Assembly: GCA_910589415.1 (NCBI GenBank)
Contig: OU342633.1
Location: 43,840,210 to 43,904,209, forward strand
DNA length: 64,000 bases
Direction: 5' to 3'
Origin: Malachius bipustulatus
Lineage: Eukaryota > Arthropoda > Insecta > Coleoptera > Melyridae
Of the stretch, positions 10,271 through 21,443 are shown piece by piece (position 1 is the stretch's first letter; every line of letters starts with the position of its first letter). The notes beneath the pieces were generated by a model that did no database searches, was not told where the DNA came from, and saw only the letters and a list, made by a program, of their open reading frames with translations. Made by a program: the position numbers and the translations under genes.

Positions 10271-10577
10271 TGTGTAAAACATTCTCAAATCCAGAATCTT
10301 TGGCTGGTTTTTGACACACTACTACGATACCGAATCACCGACGAATTGACGAAAAATATTTTTCATTTACGTAGCTATATTTTAATAGTTTAATAAACGT
10401 ACCGATATATTTTAATTACCTGCTATATGTATTTATTAAATAAAAGTAAATTAATATAATTGATTCAAGTTTTTTATTTTATATTCAAAAAGTACATTTG
10501 TGTATTTTCCAGACTTGGCAAAATTACATGATAACCTTTTTCTCAAACTCTTATGAAAAGCTTAAGACTTTAAGATC

Positions 10578-10811
10578 TTAGATCCAGCGACAATGCGTTC
10601 TAGTTAAAGATTGCAATATGTGACTAAATGATTCAAAATAAAAAGCCCCCAAAGATGCAAATATAAATATAATAAGAATACCAAAAATATCAAAAATCCA
10701 TCTGGCAACTATGTCCTGTTCCTTGCCATAAAACTCAACTTCATAAAAAAAGAGACATAACCAAACTCCAGCCAATGATTGACAGCGGTTATACCCAGTG
10801 ATTTCTATCAC
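10578..10811 (-). CDS. Small ORF, possible single-pass membrane protein
   Basis: A 77-codon ORF with one strongly hydrophobic stretch (IFDIFGILIIFIFASLGAFYF) ending in CRWI before the stop. The frame stays open upstream of the ATG for roughly 20 codons (down to about 10865), so it could also be the last exon of a larger gene. I recognise no homologue, and it may be spurious. Confidence 0.2.
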   Translation of the reverse strand: MIEITGYNRCQSLAGVWLCLFFYEVEFYGKEQDIVARWIFDIFGILIIFIFASLGAFYFESFSHILQSLTRTHCRWI

Positions 10812-10865
10812 CCTACACCATAACCCAATTCTTTTATAATAAGTGAACGGTGTAAATATGATTGA

Positions 10866-12017
10866 TTATAATATGAGCAATGAGCAAGCAAACTGCTAGC
10901 TGCCACCATAGACCAATAAATTTTCGGCGCCAGAGGCATGTGTGTGTGGGTTGTGGGTAATTTCAAATAAGACCAATTTGTAAACTTTGAGATGTGATAT
11001 ACCTTTAACGTGATTCTGTTATTGAGCCTTCCATTGCGAATATTATTAAGAACATCCCGAAATTATAACAAAGCTACTTTATGATGTGTAAAACGAATCA
11101 ACCGATTCACGAGCTTTTTATTGAAAAAATAACAATAACAAACCGAATAAAAAGTGTGTAGGTGCATCTTAAAGTTGTTCTAATTATGATATCAATCAAA
11201 AATAATATTGTATTCACAATATCGGTCAATAAGAGTCTAAAATTTAACAATGCTATAAAATCTTTCATCGCAATTTCTTAGCTATAAAACGTTATTTAGG
11301 ACTATTTAACTCAGTCCGAGGCAGTCGCAACGGCTTAGCAGTCTGCACGCTAAACTGCGATGGCACCGCCGGCTTAATATTAATCAATTTCCCTTTTGAA
11401 AATATTGACTTTGTCAACTGTCAATCACCAAAATGGCAAATACAAGAGATTGAAAATGGCGGTTTTCCATAGTCTTTTCCGGATTTTCTTATTAATTATA
11501 ACAGATATTACAGTATGCGTCAATGTCAGTAATAGAGTACCTTGATATATGAAATTATAATAATATAATAAAAATCTGTCAATATCCATGCATGTACTCT
11601 AGTCAGTCTCAGTAATACAGATAGCAGAGGTAAATAGGACTAATAGGGAACCTGCATTACCTACACTGACCCTTACTATGTTATTATCGGTAATACAGGT
11701 ACCCTAGTAATTTTACCTATAGAGCCCCCCTTGTCCCGAGTTACCCAAACTAAAAACCATTTTGGTGGCGGGTGGGAAATTTAAATTTGAATAAAATATG
11801 GAGGGGGCGCGGGTACACATAAATATTTAATACACTTTCTAATAATAATAGATATGCAATAATTGCATATTATACGTGGTGTAGCGTAAAAAAAGCGTAT
11901 TTTTTTCAAATAAATTTATTGCTGCTGAAATTGTCACAAAAGAAATAAGGAATCCATTTTACATGACTCGTCTATAGTGATCTAATGTAATCATTAAAAA
12001 ATATATATATATATTAT
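10866..12017. other. Intergenic AT-rich region with hairpin repeats
   Basis: No gene was seen. A hairpin repeat lies at 11645-11705, with related half-copies near 11525 and 11610 (GTCAGTAATA). AATAAA/TTTATT motifs near 11918 could serve as the poly(A) signal of the WAP gene on the minus strand. Confidence 0.4.
11645..11705. repeat. Dispersed hairpin element (AGGGAACCTG...CAGGTACCCT)
   Basis: Left arm 11645-11670 starts AGGGAACCTGCATTACC. Right arm 11681-11705 is its approximate complement, GGTAATACAGGTACCCT. The same hairpin occurs at 30788-30848, with single arms at 611-640 and about 3588-3612. Confidence 0.6.
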
Positions 12018-12592
12018 TCATGCTCTCACACATGTTGGTCTCTTGGAGGAACGATCGGTCACGCATTTCTCAAACGGGCTGCATTTTAGATTTCCACAAT
12101 AAGTACCAGATCCACTTGCTAAAATTTAGGAAATATATTTTTCAATCGTAAAGTGAACAATTATATAACATATTATGATAGGTATAGGTAACTTCTTACT
12201 TGAGGATTTATATCCAGTATTTTTCGATTTCATTCCTGGGGGAACGCATGACTTATAATTACAAATATTAGGACAACAGGATGTCCCGGTCCTGGAGCAT
12301 TCGAAGTCATCCTTGCACTTAGGACTGCATGAACGTATTTCACTTGATGGTGGACAGTCTGAGGCTGAGAAGAAAAAAATAACTCGTTAACCTCGATTCA
12401 AATTAACTTGGATGAAATAGTTTTACCCGAGCATGATGTTATAAGACTGCCACATATCAAAATAGTCGAGGAAATAATTAGGATACAATTGAGTGATCCT
12501 GAAAAAAAATTTAATGGGGAATTAATAGGTGCATTTAAATAATAAATCGACAATTTATATTGATCTTATATACTTTACTTACCTTTCATCAT
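12018..12592 (-). CDS. Secreted WAP four-disulfide core protein
   Basis: Four-exon gene assembled by hand: 12583-12592, 12427-12498, 12200-12364 and 12018-12118, all with GT-AG introns and matching phases, giving 115 aa. Residues 1 to about 28 are a signal peptide (MMKG followed by a hydrophobic core LNCILIISSTILICGSL). Residues 31-67 carry the eight-cysteine WAP pattern C-x8-C-x3-C-x5-C-x6-CC-x3-C-x4-C (key part CKDDFECSRTGTSCC). The C-terminal tail has four more cysteines (YCGNLKC, EKC, PTC). WAP proteins are typically extracellular protease inhibitors or antimicrobial factors, and which applies here is not shown. The 10-nt first coding exon explains why it is easily missed. Alternatively, exons could have been combined differently, but the reading frame supports the model. 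Confidence 0.75.
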
Positions 12593-12599
12593 TTTTTTT

Positions 12600-14816
12600 T
12601 GTACAATCTACGACAAGGACACCTTATAAAATAAGACTTTTACCACTTATAAAATCTGATCAGCTACTACTGGCAATCGTAAACACTTTTAATTTTATAT
12701 TATTACTACTTATAAAGCAATAATATATTCAGAAGCGCCGATATAGTAAGAAAACAGTCAAAAACACGCACACTCAATACTTGGAATTTCGCTTTTAATG
12801 GATCGGTGGGTATGTTATGTAAAAAGTAAAGAAATAACGATGAGTAATAAAATTAACTACATTACATGATTGGTTCACATTAAAAAAAAATTCTCAGAGA
12901 GTGACTTTAATCAAATAATTAAAAATTAAACCCTTTTTTTGGATCCTGAACTGATGCGCGCTTATGAATTTAGCAACTGCAGTATAGTTACACATCCATA
13001 ATGCATAATAAATTAATACGATTTCTCCAAGTCCCAACCCATAAATTTATAAATAGCTTTCCAATAAATAATCCTATAGCAGATTCTTTTACATAAATGT
13101 ACAATAAAAACCTCACAATTATACCCAAACACAATACGTTTAATATTCTATTCTCTATTCTCATAAAAAGTATAGTTAATTAGGGAGAACAAACATGGTG
13201 TTTACATATTTATTTAGAATTTGTACTGGTAGAAAAACCGGAATTTCTACTAGAAAAAACTATAAATTTATATTATCCTACATGTGTAATGATTATTATA
13301 TTATAATATATAGCGTTTATACTTGATTGTTTTGTATTTGTAATTTGAGCACGCTTTTTTATTTTGATATTTAATTATATAATAATTATTGTATGCCTAG
13401 CACAATAATCATCTTAGTTTTGTAAGTTGAATATTTCATTTTCTTATTGTAATTCAATCGGAAAATACCGCTAATTTATGGTAATTTAGTATAATAATCA
13501 TTACTTAATTGTGTTTCTGGCCTCCTGATATTCAAAATTCACGGTGTAGGAATAGGGTATAGGTAGCCTATATTATTTCTATAAGGCAGGTATATCCCCA
13601 ATGTATATTTCCTGACAAATACAACCAGCAACGTTTCAAAGCCAACGTGAATCGATTTCTCAGCGCATGCATCTCGCGATCCCGGAGCGTCATAGGAATT
13701 TCCTTTTAGTCCAAATGCATTTTCAATAAAAAAGGTATAATAATATATAGATAGCTGTCCAATGTCTAAAAATAGAAATGCATAGCTGGGAGATAGTCTG
13801 AAATTACAAACCAAACAACAAAATTTTATTTTGGTCATGAAACTTTAATGTATGTACAGAAAAAAGAACAGACGGAAACAAAATAAATGTTAGTTTTGGG
13901 TTTCTAGGTGTCTAGTTCAAGTAGAATAACTTTCAATCAGAAATTAGTTACTTATTCTAAGTAACTTTATTAGTTCGATCCCAATTATAAATACCTACCA
14001 GATATGTTTTGGCCGCCATTTCTAAACCCATCCTGGCAATTGTATTTCATCGCCCTTCCTGATGTTTTTATTCAAAAGTTACTCACGATTATTGTCACTT
14101 GTTAACTGTCATTTCACACCGACAATAACAAGCAGTTGTCACTAGTCAGCTAGTCAGTCACTCACTCACTTGTCATTAAGATTTCAAAAAATTTAAATAA
14201 TAATAATATCCAGTGCTAGTGCTATAGTAAATTCCACCAGTCAAGTCATATGTTTTTACGATGTACATTACTAATAAAAAAATATAAAGTAATTTAATTT
14301 GTTAAAAACATAAATTAATTCTGATTCGAATTGGTGTTATTTCTTTGTTCAATTTGATGTTGAGGAAAATTCGAATCAGACAACATTATCGAAGTTAAAA
14401 AGACGTAAACCTAATAGGAATTAAAAGAAAGGAAGAACATTTTATTATTTAAAACGCATTTAAATTGAAACTGCCTGTTTGAAGGAGTAAAAAACTGAGA
14501 AAAAAACAAAAAGTGTGTAATTAATTAGTGTGACTTGACTGCAAAGCAAACACTGACACTGCAATTGGCACAATGTGTCAAGGTTATCAAATCTAAAATT
14601 GTTTTATTGTTACCTGCTGCAGAATCCATACCATACCTTACCTGCCCTACCATATGTTTTAATTGTTTTTGAAGATAGGACCACAAACTGAGGCTGACAT
14701 TGTTTAGAAATTACTATTAGAAGTGCAATATCTTGAAGCAATTAGGTCATCTTTTCTACTGGTACTGGTAGAATTTTAAATATTTTCTGTGATTGTCGTC
14801 GGTTATAATCAAGAAC
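12600..14816. other. Intergenic region between the WAP gene and UFL1
   Basis: AT-rich. I see no gene that I can support. A 99-codon minus-strand ORF at 13539-13838 has no recognisable features. UFL1's promoter and 5' UTR presumably lie in the last few hundred bases. Confidence 0.4.
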
Positions 14817-17800
14817 ATGTCGTCCTGGGAGGAAGTGAAACGTTTAGCAGCTGATTTCCAGAAAATTCAGTTGAGCTCCACCACTCAAAAGTAAGAAAAA
14901 TCAAATATATTTGACCTTTTTTTTGTCCATCCATATGATTATAAAGGCCGGTCCAGACGCAACGACTAATCGCACGATAAAACGGTCATATAAGTCGTTC
15001 GACAAGACGTATTAAAATGGTGCGTCCAGACAGTTCCATCTTATCGTACAAACTTCGTACGACTTTCAGTTTCGCGACGATCGCTATCATGGAAGAAGTA
15101 ATACTGTGGTAAGAAGTTATGCTGTTTTTATTGCAAGAAAATTTCGAAATAACAAAAATAAAAATCGAAGAACAAGGTGGTTCAAAGAATGGCTGTTAAA
15201 AAGGTCCGAATTTTCTCATGTTAGACTATTAAACGAACTTCGTAGTGAAGCTGATGATTGGCGCAATTAATTGAGAATGGATGTTGAAACTTACATGAAT
15301 TTGTTAAATTTGGTAAGGCCACACATTCAAAAACGAGATACTTGTATGAGAAAAGCGATATTACCTCACAAGAGATTAAGCACCACCTTAAGATTCCTTG
15401 CAACCGGAAGAAGTTACAAGGATATGGAATTTACAACTATAATGTCCAAGCAAGCATTGAGTGAGATTATACCTGAGACAATACACAAGGTTAAATTATT
15501 ATAATAAACATAAAATTGACCGGTAAGTTGCTTCGCCCGTCCACATGCTACGACATGTCGTATCAGTTCTCGGAAAATGACGCCTCGATCTTCAGTCTTT
15601 CGATTTAGCTTCCAATCTCATTCCGTTTAGACTAAACGTACGTTTTGCGGTCCGCACATTCCATTTTACTTGATTCATTTTGTCTGATTCGACATGTCGT
15701 TCAATTAGTCGTTGCGTCTGGACCGGCCTTAAGAGAGAAATTAGGCATTAGACAAATCAAAGTTACCTTTTGTTTTACTAATTTTTGTGTCCTTACTCCT
15801 TATATCTCATTGGCCTAGAGTTCAATCAAGTTACCCTACTGAAACTCTCAGCTCAGCCAATCAGATGAGAGAATTATAGAGAATTAGTGTCATTCTAATA
15901 TCTTTGTGAATAGGAGTACCTAATCTGTTTCGCTAATGTTCCTCTACCCACAAAGTAACATTTGATGATATTTGATTGGCTCTAAAGAAGTAAAGCTCCA
16001 CCCTTGTTATCTTTCAACCAATCATAAAGCAGAATAGGAAATTTGGCAACTTGAATGTCAATCATATTCCTTTGTAAATATGAGCATAAATCTGTACTGA
16101 ACCTTCAGCTAATCCCGTAAAACAATGCAATTTGTATTGAATATATTAAACAAAATAAAGCGAAATTTTCAGGATTAGTCATAATTTGTTTTTATGACAT
16201 CATAATCCGACAATTTTCCCATAAAACATCAATCTAAATAGACCCAATCCACCGTAGTTATCATATTCAATAAAAATTTCCAGATTATCAGAGAGAAACT
16301 GCATCGAAATAGTCTCCTGGCTGCTAGAGAAGAAACTCATCGATGTGATATTCTCGAGCGACGGCAAAGAGTACATAACCCCGTCCCAGCTCGTCCAGGA
16401 CATACGAGGCGAACTGTACGTCAACGGAGGTCGTGTCAATCTCGTGGACCTGGCTAAAACGCTAGGCGTGGACCTGGCCCACATAAACTCCCACCTGAAC
16501 GAAGTACTCAAAGGCCACAAGGACATCCACTCGATCATCGGACAACTGATCGACTCCTCCTACATCACCAGGATCGCGGGGGAGATCAACGAGACCCTCG
16601 CCCAGTACGGTCAGATAAACATCAACGAGCTGACGATCAAGTATGACCTTCCGGCCGATTTCTTGCAGCAGCAGGTGGTCGAGAAGCACCTGGGGAAGCT
16701 GATATTCGGGAAACAGGACAGGATCGATTCCAAGCTGTTCTACACCGAGGCGTACATCGAGAGGTGCAAGTGTAAGATACGGGGCGCTCTGCACGCCCTG
16801 ACGAAGCCCACTTCTGTGGCCAGTTTGCTGATTTATTTGGAGATGACCGAGAAGTTGTTTTTTTCGCTGTTTGATCAGGTTTCACCCCCCGGTAGTGTTA
16901 CGAGTCGAACTGCCGGGTCGCAGTATGTTCCTTCGGTTTATTTGAGATCACAGGTGAGTGTATAATTTATTAACAATGCCGCTACTATTTCTTCATCAAT
17001 TTTTACTCCTCCATCTTTCCCACAATTTTAATATAAATTCTTTTGGGTTACTGAACTGACAATACACTTACTTGATATTTGTTTTTTTTTCTCAATAATT
17101 ACAGCGTATTATTTTGTACTGTTCCAGTGTGAATGGGTGAACAATTTCTACAAGCAAAACGGGTACCTGGAATACGACACTTTAACCCGACTAGGCATAT
17201 CGGATTTCAAAACGTTCATCAAGAAGCAATTCCCAAACGAGGAGTTAACTTTTCTGAATAGCTGCGTCGTCTCGAAACGGATCCTCGATCGAATCGAAGC
17301 CGATATCGAAGAATGCGTGTCCAGTAAATCGTACATCGACTTGCAGAACAATCTCCCGTCGGTTTTTAACGAGCGAGACGTCAAGACGATCCTCGACAAC
17401 ATCCTTTCGCCCCAAAAACAACAGCAGACCCTCCTGATTGATAACTTCATACTCAGCAAACCGTTCATCGATAACCTGACAGCAAACTCCGATGAGTTAC
17501 TGGTTAAGGAGAAAGCGAAGGAATGCGTCGAGTCCGGGACATACCAGAAATACCAGACGGATCTGCAAGTGGGGAGTCAGAAATTCGTTCAGAAGTTGGA
17601 CGAAGTCGAAGAAAAAGTAGATAAGCGCGACGAACGGAGGAAGAAAGCTTCCGGCGGTAAAAGCGGTGGAGGTACTCAGGGAAGAGAGACTAAAACGAAA
17701 TCGACGAAAAAGCACGCTCGATCGGGAACCGGGGCCGCTAGAAACGTGGAAATGGATGAGGAAGTCGAGAAGAAAGTCTCTCTCGAAGTGGTGTCTTTTA

Positions 17801-19336
17801 ACGAAGTGAAAGAGCTGATCAGGAGTGCTTTGGAAGAAGAAGGATTGGACGATTTGATTGATAAGATAGCGGCTCAGTTACACCCGAAATTGAACGAAAG
17901 AGCGATTAAAATTGCGGCCGATATTTTCAACACGACAATCGCCGATCGTACGGCCAACCGGAGACAAACACACAACGAGCTCCAGAATAAAATCAACAAC
18001 ATGTTGACCGACGTCCGGTTGTACGATAAGGGAATCAAATTGCTACCTCCGGATCTGCAGCAGCAACTCTCCAAGTACCTCCTGAAGACCCTCTGCGTGG
18101 AGATATCGACGGAAATGTTGAATTACGTCGCGATGGAGCAAAACTCCAACGTGTCCACGGAAAGTTTCAGTCAAGAGCAGCGTGTCAAGTTCGTCAACGA
18201 TCTCCCAAACGACTTGAAGAAGGCGTTCCTGCCGTCGACCAAATCGCTGGCCGGCCAGAGCGTGGACGATTTCATGTCGGCGATCGAGGACGCCCTGCAG
18301 GCTTGCAGCATGATCGTGAAGAAAATCGATAAAAAGAGGGACAGGAGCGTCGTCCTGAACCACAAGCACGGGCTGCTGGAACAGTTGAACGGCTGCGAGG
18401 ATCTGGCTGTCGCTCTTCACTTAGCCGTGCTGGCGATCTTCACGACCGCAACTCAGTGCATGTTGCACGCCAGCGGGAAGCATTTGTCGGCTATTCTTTC
18501 GTTTTTGAAGCAGTATTTGAGCGAGGAACAAGCTGCCGAGTTGTACGCTTATCATGGTAAGTTAAATCTTAAAACTGTTATGAATCTCACTTGATTTATA
18601 ACAAATTAAATTGCAAATTATTTTCTTATTTGATTTAATTACAATTATAATCTCCAATTAATTGAATCCAATCAGATTGTCCTTCACTCATCACTGAACT
18701 GAAAATTGGGTATGTCACTTCTCCAGCTGAACTATCTCACTTCATATTTTAAACTACTCTTCTTCTTCGTTAGTTTCCTTTTGATCTTACTTCCATAACA
18801 TTCAACACTATTCTCAATGCTCGCTTCTGTCTCTAACTCTCCAACTGTTGATCTAGTACAGTTAGTAGGGGCGTGTAAGAATCTCAGTTCATTCCAGAAC
18901 CACTCTGGAAGATGATAGTTCAGCTGACACGCCATTCTAACTGTCTATAGAATTTCCATATGACCACATTCTAGATTCCAATACTAGGCCATAATCCAGA
19001 TAAAAAAGAAGAACAGATGTTCCATGTTCCTTATCTCCAGTTCTAGATAAATCCGGAAGTGCTATTGCTATCACTGAACAATTGCAGTTGATAATACTTT
19101 TTGTGTTTTTGCTTGTAGAGCTCATTTCAAGATTGTTTCATTATTATTTTAGTTGTGTAAGAAGTTTTATATTTTTTAATTATTGTGTTATCGTTGTGAT
19201 TGTTTCAGATTTTGTAATGCTGATGCTCGCTGGAGGTTCTGAAGCGGAGAATGCCAAGGAGAAGCTGAAAGAGAAAATAAATGTGGTAAAGAGCATCGCC
19301 AATGATTACAAGAGGACAGTCGCAGATAAAAGTTAA
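14817..19336 (+). CDS. UFL1: UFL1, E3 UFM1-protein ligase 1
   Basis: Four coding exons, 14817-14890, 16284-16953, 17128-18556 and 19209-19336, give 766 aa (human protein 794). The protein transfers UFM1 from UFC1 to substrates such as RPL26 at the ER in complex with DDRGK1, and acts in ER-phagy and ribosome quality control. The start is MSSWEEVKRLAADFQ, as in the family. Winged-helix repeats follow (YITPSQLVQDIRGELYVNGG, VNLVDLAKTLGVDL). A low-complexity basic/Ser-Gly segment lies at about residues 390-430 (KASGGKSGGG). The helical C-terminal domain ends ANDYKRTVADKS. All splice phases agree. Intron 1 contains a Harbinger derivative. Likely poly(A) signals are near 19435 and 19480. The coding exons are markedly more GC-rich than the introns. 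Confidence 0.95.
14945..15729 (+). mobile_element. PIF/Harbinger derivative with transposase fragment
   Basis: 785 bp with ends AGGCCGGTCCAGACGCAACG and its complement, bordered by the 3-bp repeat TAA (14942-14944 and 15730-15732), the PIF/Harbinger signature. Inside, the plus strand from about 15135 to 15500 encodes the N-terminal part of a HARBI1-like transposase: RTRWFKEWLLKRSEFSH, ELRSEADDWRN, then one in-frame TAA at 15268-15270, then LRMDVETYMNLLNLVRPHI and LRFLATGRSYKDM. The catalytic DDE part is missing, so it is non-autonomous. It sits in UFL1 intron 1 in the same orientation. Confidence 0.9.
15961..16026. repeat. Diverged copy of a CCAAT-ended palindromic repeat
   Basis: GATTGGCTCTAAAG ... 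AGCTCCACCC ... TTTCAACCAATCA resembles the better-preserved copies at 37751-37811 and 62203-62260 (inverted GATTGG/CCAATC ends around a short centre with TCCAC). It lies in UFL1 intron 1. Confidence 0.4.
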
Positions 19337-19964
19337 TGATAGGAGGTTCTACCTAATTCTAGTTTTTTGTAAAGTTTCAAGAATTGACGTTTGTTATTTG
19401 TAAATGTAATGTTGTACAAATGTGTAAATTTTATGGATAAATCTTGTTCTTCAATATTTTGTTTTAATTTAATGCAAATGGAATAAAATTAAATAACAAA
19501 CAGTGTGAAAATGTACACTTTAGATGGCTGTTCACACTTCACAAATCTATCCTTTCTAATATGGCTTGGGCACCATTGTGCATATAGCCAGCTTCAAGTA
19601 GTTGATTATTTATTTACAGGTAGCGATATCATTTCTGTTGCATTAACTTCTCAATTCTGGTACCAAAATTAGTGGATTATACTGCTGAAGTGATAAAAAC
19701 CACTACTTGCCGAATAAAGTACATAATTTTTTGATTACCTGCAGAATTTAACATATTTTTATGCTTTTCATAGCCAACATAAAAATAAAACCAACAAATG
19801 ATAATTTCTGAGATCTTTATATTTTTGGTCGCATTATTGCCTGTAGGTGTTAATCAGTCAGTTACAAAGCAAATAGTGATTTCTTTGGGAATATCATTTT
19901 TATTTTTTAGTTATATGTATAAGGTGGACACTTTGAGCTTTTTTTTAATATAAAGGGTAAAAGT

Positions 19965-20185
19965 GTGAGGGGTAGAGGTTAAGCGCCCCAAGTGACTTGG
20001 CATTCAAGGCCCTTATCGTCAATCCCACTAGCCACCGAGCCACCGTCACCTCAATCGATCGCATAAACTTTTCATAAACATTTGAAAACGAATCTGAATA
20101 ATAGTGCAGGCCAAGTCATCGGAATCGAGTCCAGGATCTTGGGTTCCCCAGCCAGAAGTCTTAACCTCTAGCAAAAAGGGCACCA
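19965..20185 (-). repeat. SINE-like repeat with tRNA-type promoter boxes
   Basis: On the minus strand there is GCTAGAGGTTAAGACTTCTGG followed ~40 nt later by GGACTCGATTCCGATG (B-box like). A second tRNA-like head (GGTGGCTCGGTGGCTAGTGG) lies further along. This suggests a composite tRNA-derived SINE. Boundaries are uncertain and no target duplication was found. Confidence 0.35.
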
Positions 20186-20312
20186 GGAAGCTTATTTTGA
20201 AATAGATAAAAACTTTACAAAATTACAAAAAAATAAACTGAAACTTACCATAAAAATTGATCTTTTAGTTTGCTTTTTAATTTTGTATTAATTGAAAATC
20301 GTTTGAAAATCA

Positions 20313-20324
20313 TGCGCATGCGCA
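20313..20324. promoter_or_regulatory. NRF-1-type palindrome TGCGCATGCGCA
   Basis: A perfect 12-bp match to the palindromic NRF-1 / Ewg consensus (YGCGCAYGCGCR) in otherwise AT-rich DNA, between UFL1 and Pez. It may mark the Pez promoter. This is sequence evidence only. Confidence 0.4.
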
Positions 20325-21443
20325 ATAATGCACGCTTAGCTGCTTTTAATTTATCTTTTATAAACTTCATTTTGACAGCTCATAGGTATGACTTTTGACA
20401 GTATAGTAATCTTTTAGTTGTCATGAATGACTTTAACCATAGAATAGTGAACTAAGTGTAAGAAGTTCCTACTCTATGGTTTTAGTGTATTACTGGTTGT
20501 GGAGGATTGTAATTTTGTCCCTTCTGTCATATAGATGCATTATAAGTTGCCTACAAATTTTATTGCCGGGAATAAAATCTTCATTTAACAATTTTAACAT
20601 CCGCCTTCCGTTATTTTTATTTTAAATTCAGGTATGATGGCATTATTACTATTATTATTTTCAAGCGACACCTATTACTGTATTCACGAGTTATCGGCGA
20701 AGGAATGCGCGGAATGTGTTTATTGAATAGATGACTGTTTTATCTGATTATGTACTTGTACTATGAAAATGAAAATAATAACGCAAACTCTGGTTCTGGT
20801 TTTGGTATTTGGTAGTGGTAGCTGGTAGCTGAAAGCTGAGTGTGACACACCAACACCAACACCGCACTGTCAAAATGTGAATGGAATATAAATAAGGTTT
20901 ATGGTTTATTTTTGTCAGTGAAAATGCAAAAATTTTTAACCCCTGAGCAAAATATCTCCTAAAGGTTCGAGTTTTAATTAAGTTTACCTGTTCAGCTTGA
21001 TTTCTTTCAGTAATGTTACCTAACAATCTCTTTGATGCTTTCAGTATTATTGTCGTGTCGTGTGGTATTATTGTGTTGTGCTTGAAGCAGCAATAAGCAT
21101 TTTTGCCTCCAATGCAATAATTGTGCAACAATAATGTGAATTTCTTTTGTGATAAATAATCGTCTCATTATCATGATCTCACCTTTAATATTAATATCAA
21201 AGAAGTAGTACCAACCACCCAACATCAACACTGACACCAGCAGTACCAGTACCAATTCCAGCAGAATAAACCTTCTAATTAAATCAGCCCTAATTAAATT
21301 AATAAAATGGATCACATCACCGCCATCCACCTCTCCATTAGTCTTTCTATTCAAATTTCGAATACTTGTAACCTCGTTTTCTTACCTTGCAGAGCATGGA
21401 CAATATTCGATTTCCCTTTTTAGGTCTCTTCAAAAACACCAAG

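Larger units (their letters stand above)
19337..21443. other. UFL1-Pez intergenic region / Pez upstream intron
   Basis: No coding exon was recognised. It includes UFL1 3' processing signals, a SINE-like repeat at 19965-20185 and a perfect NRF-1-type palindrome at 20313-20324. An acceptor-like TTTTTAG at 21417-21423 precedes the Pez coding start, so a Pez 5' UTR exon should lie somewhere upstream. Confidence 0.45.

Noticed and set aside
13539..13838. 99-codon minus-strand ORF
   Set aside because: No domain, signal or coding-like composition, and surrounded by AT-rich DNA.
21396..21443. N-terminal extension of Pez from the upstream ATG
   Set aside because: A splice acceptor (TTTTTAG) lies between the two ATGs, and the family protein starts at MPFxLKL.
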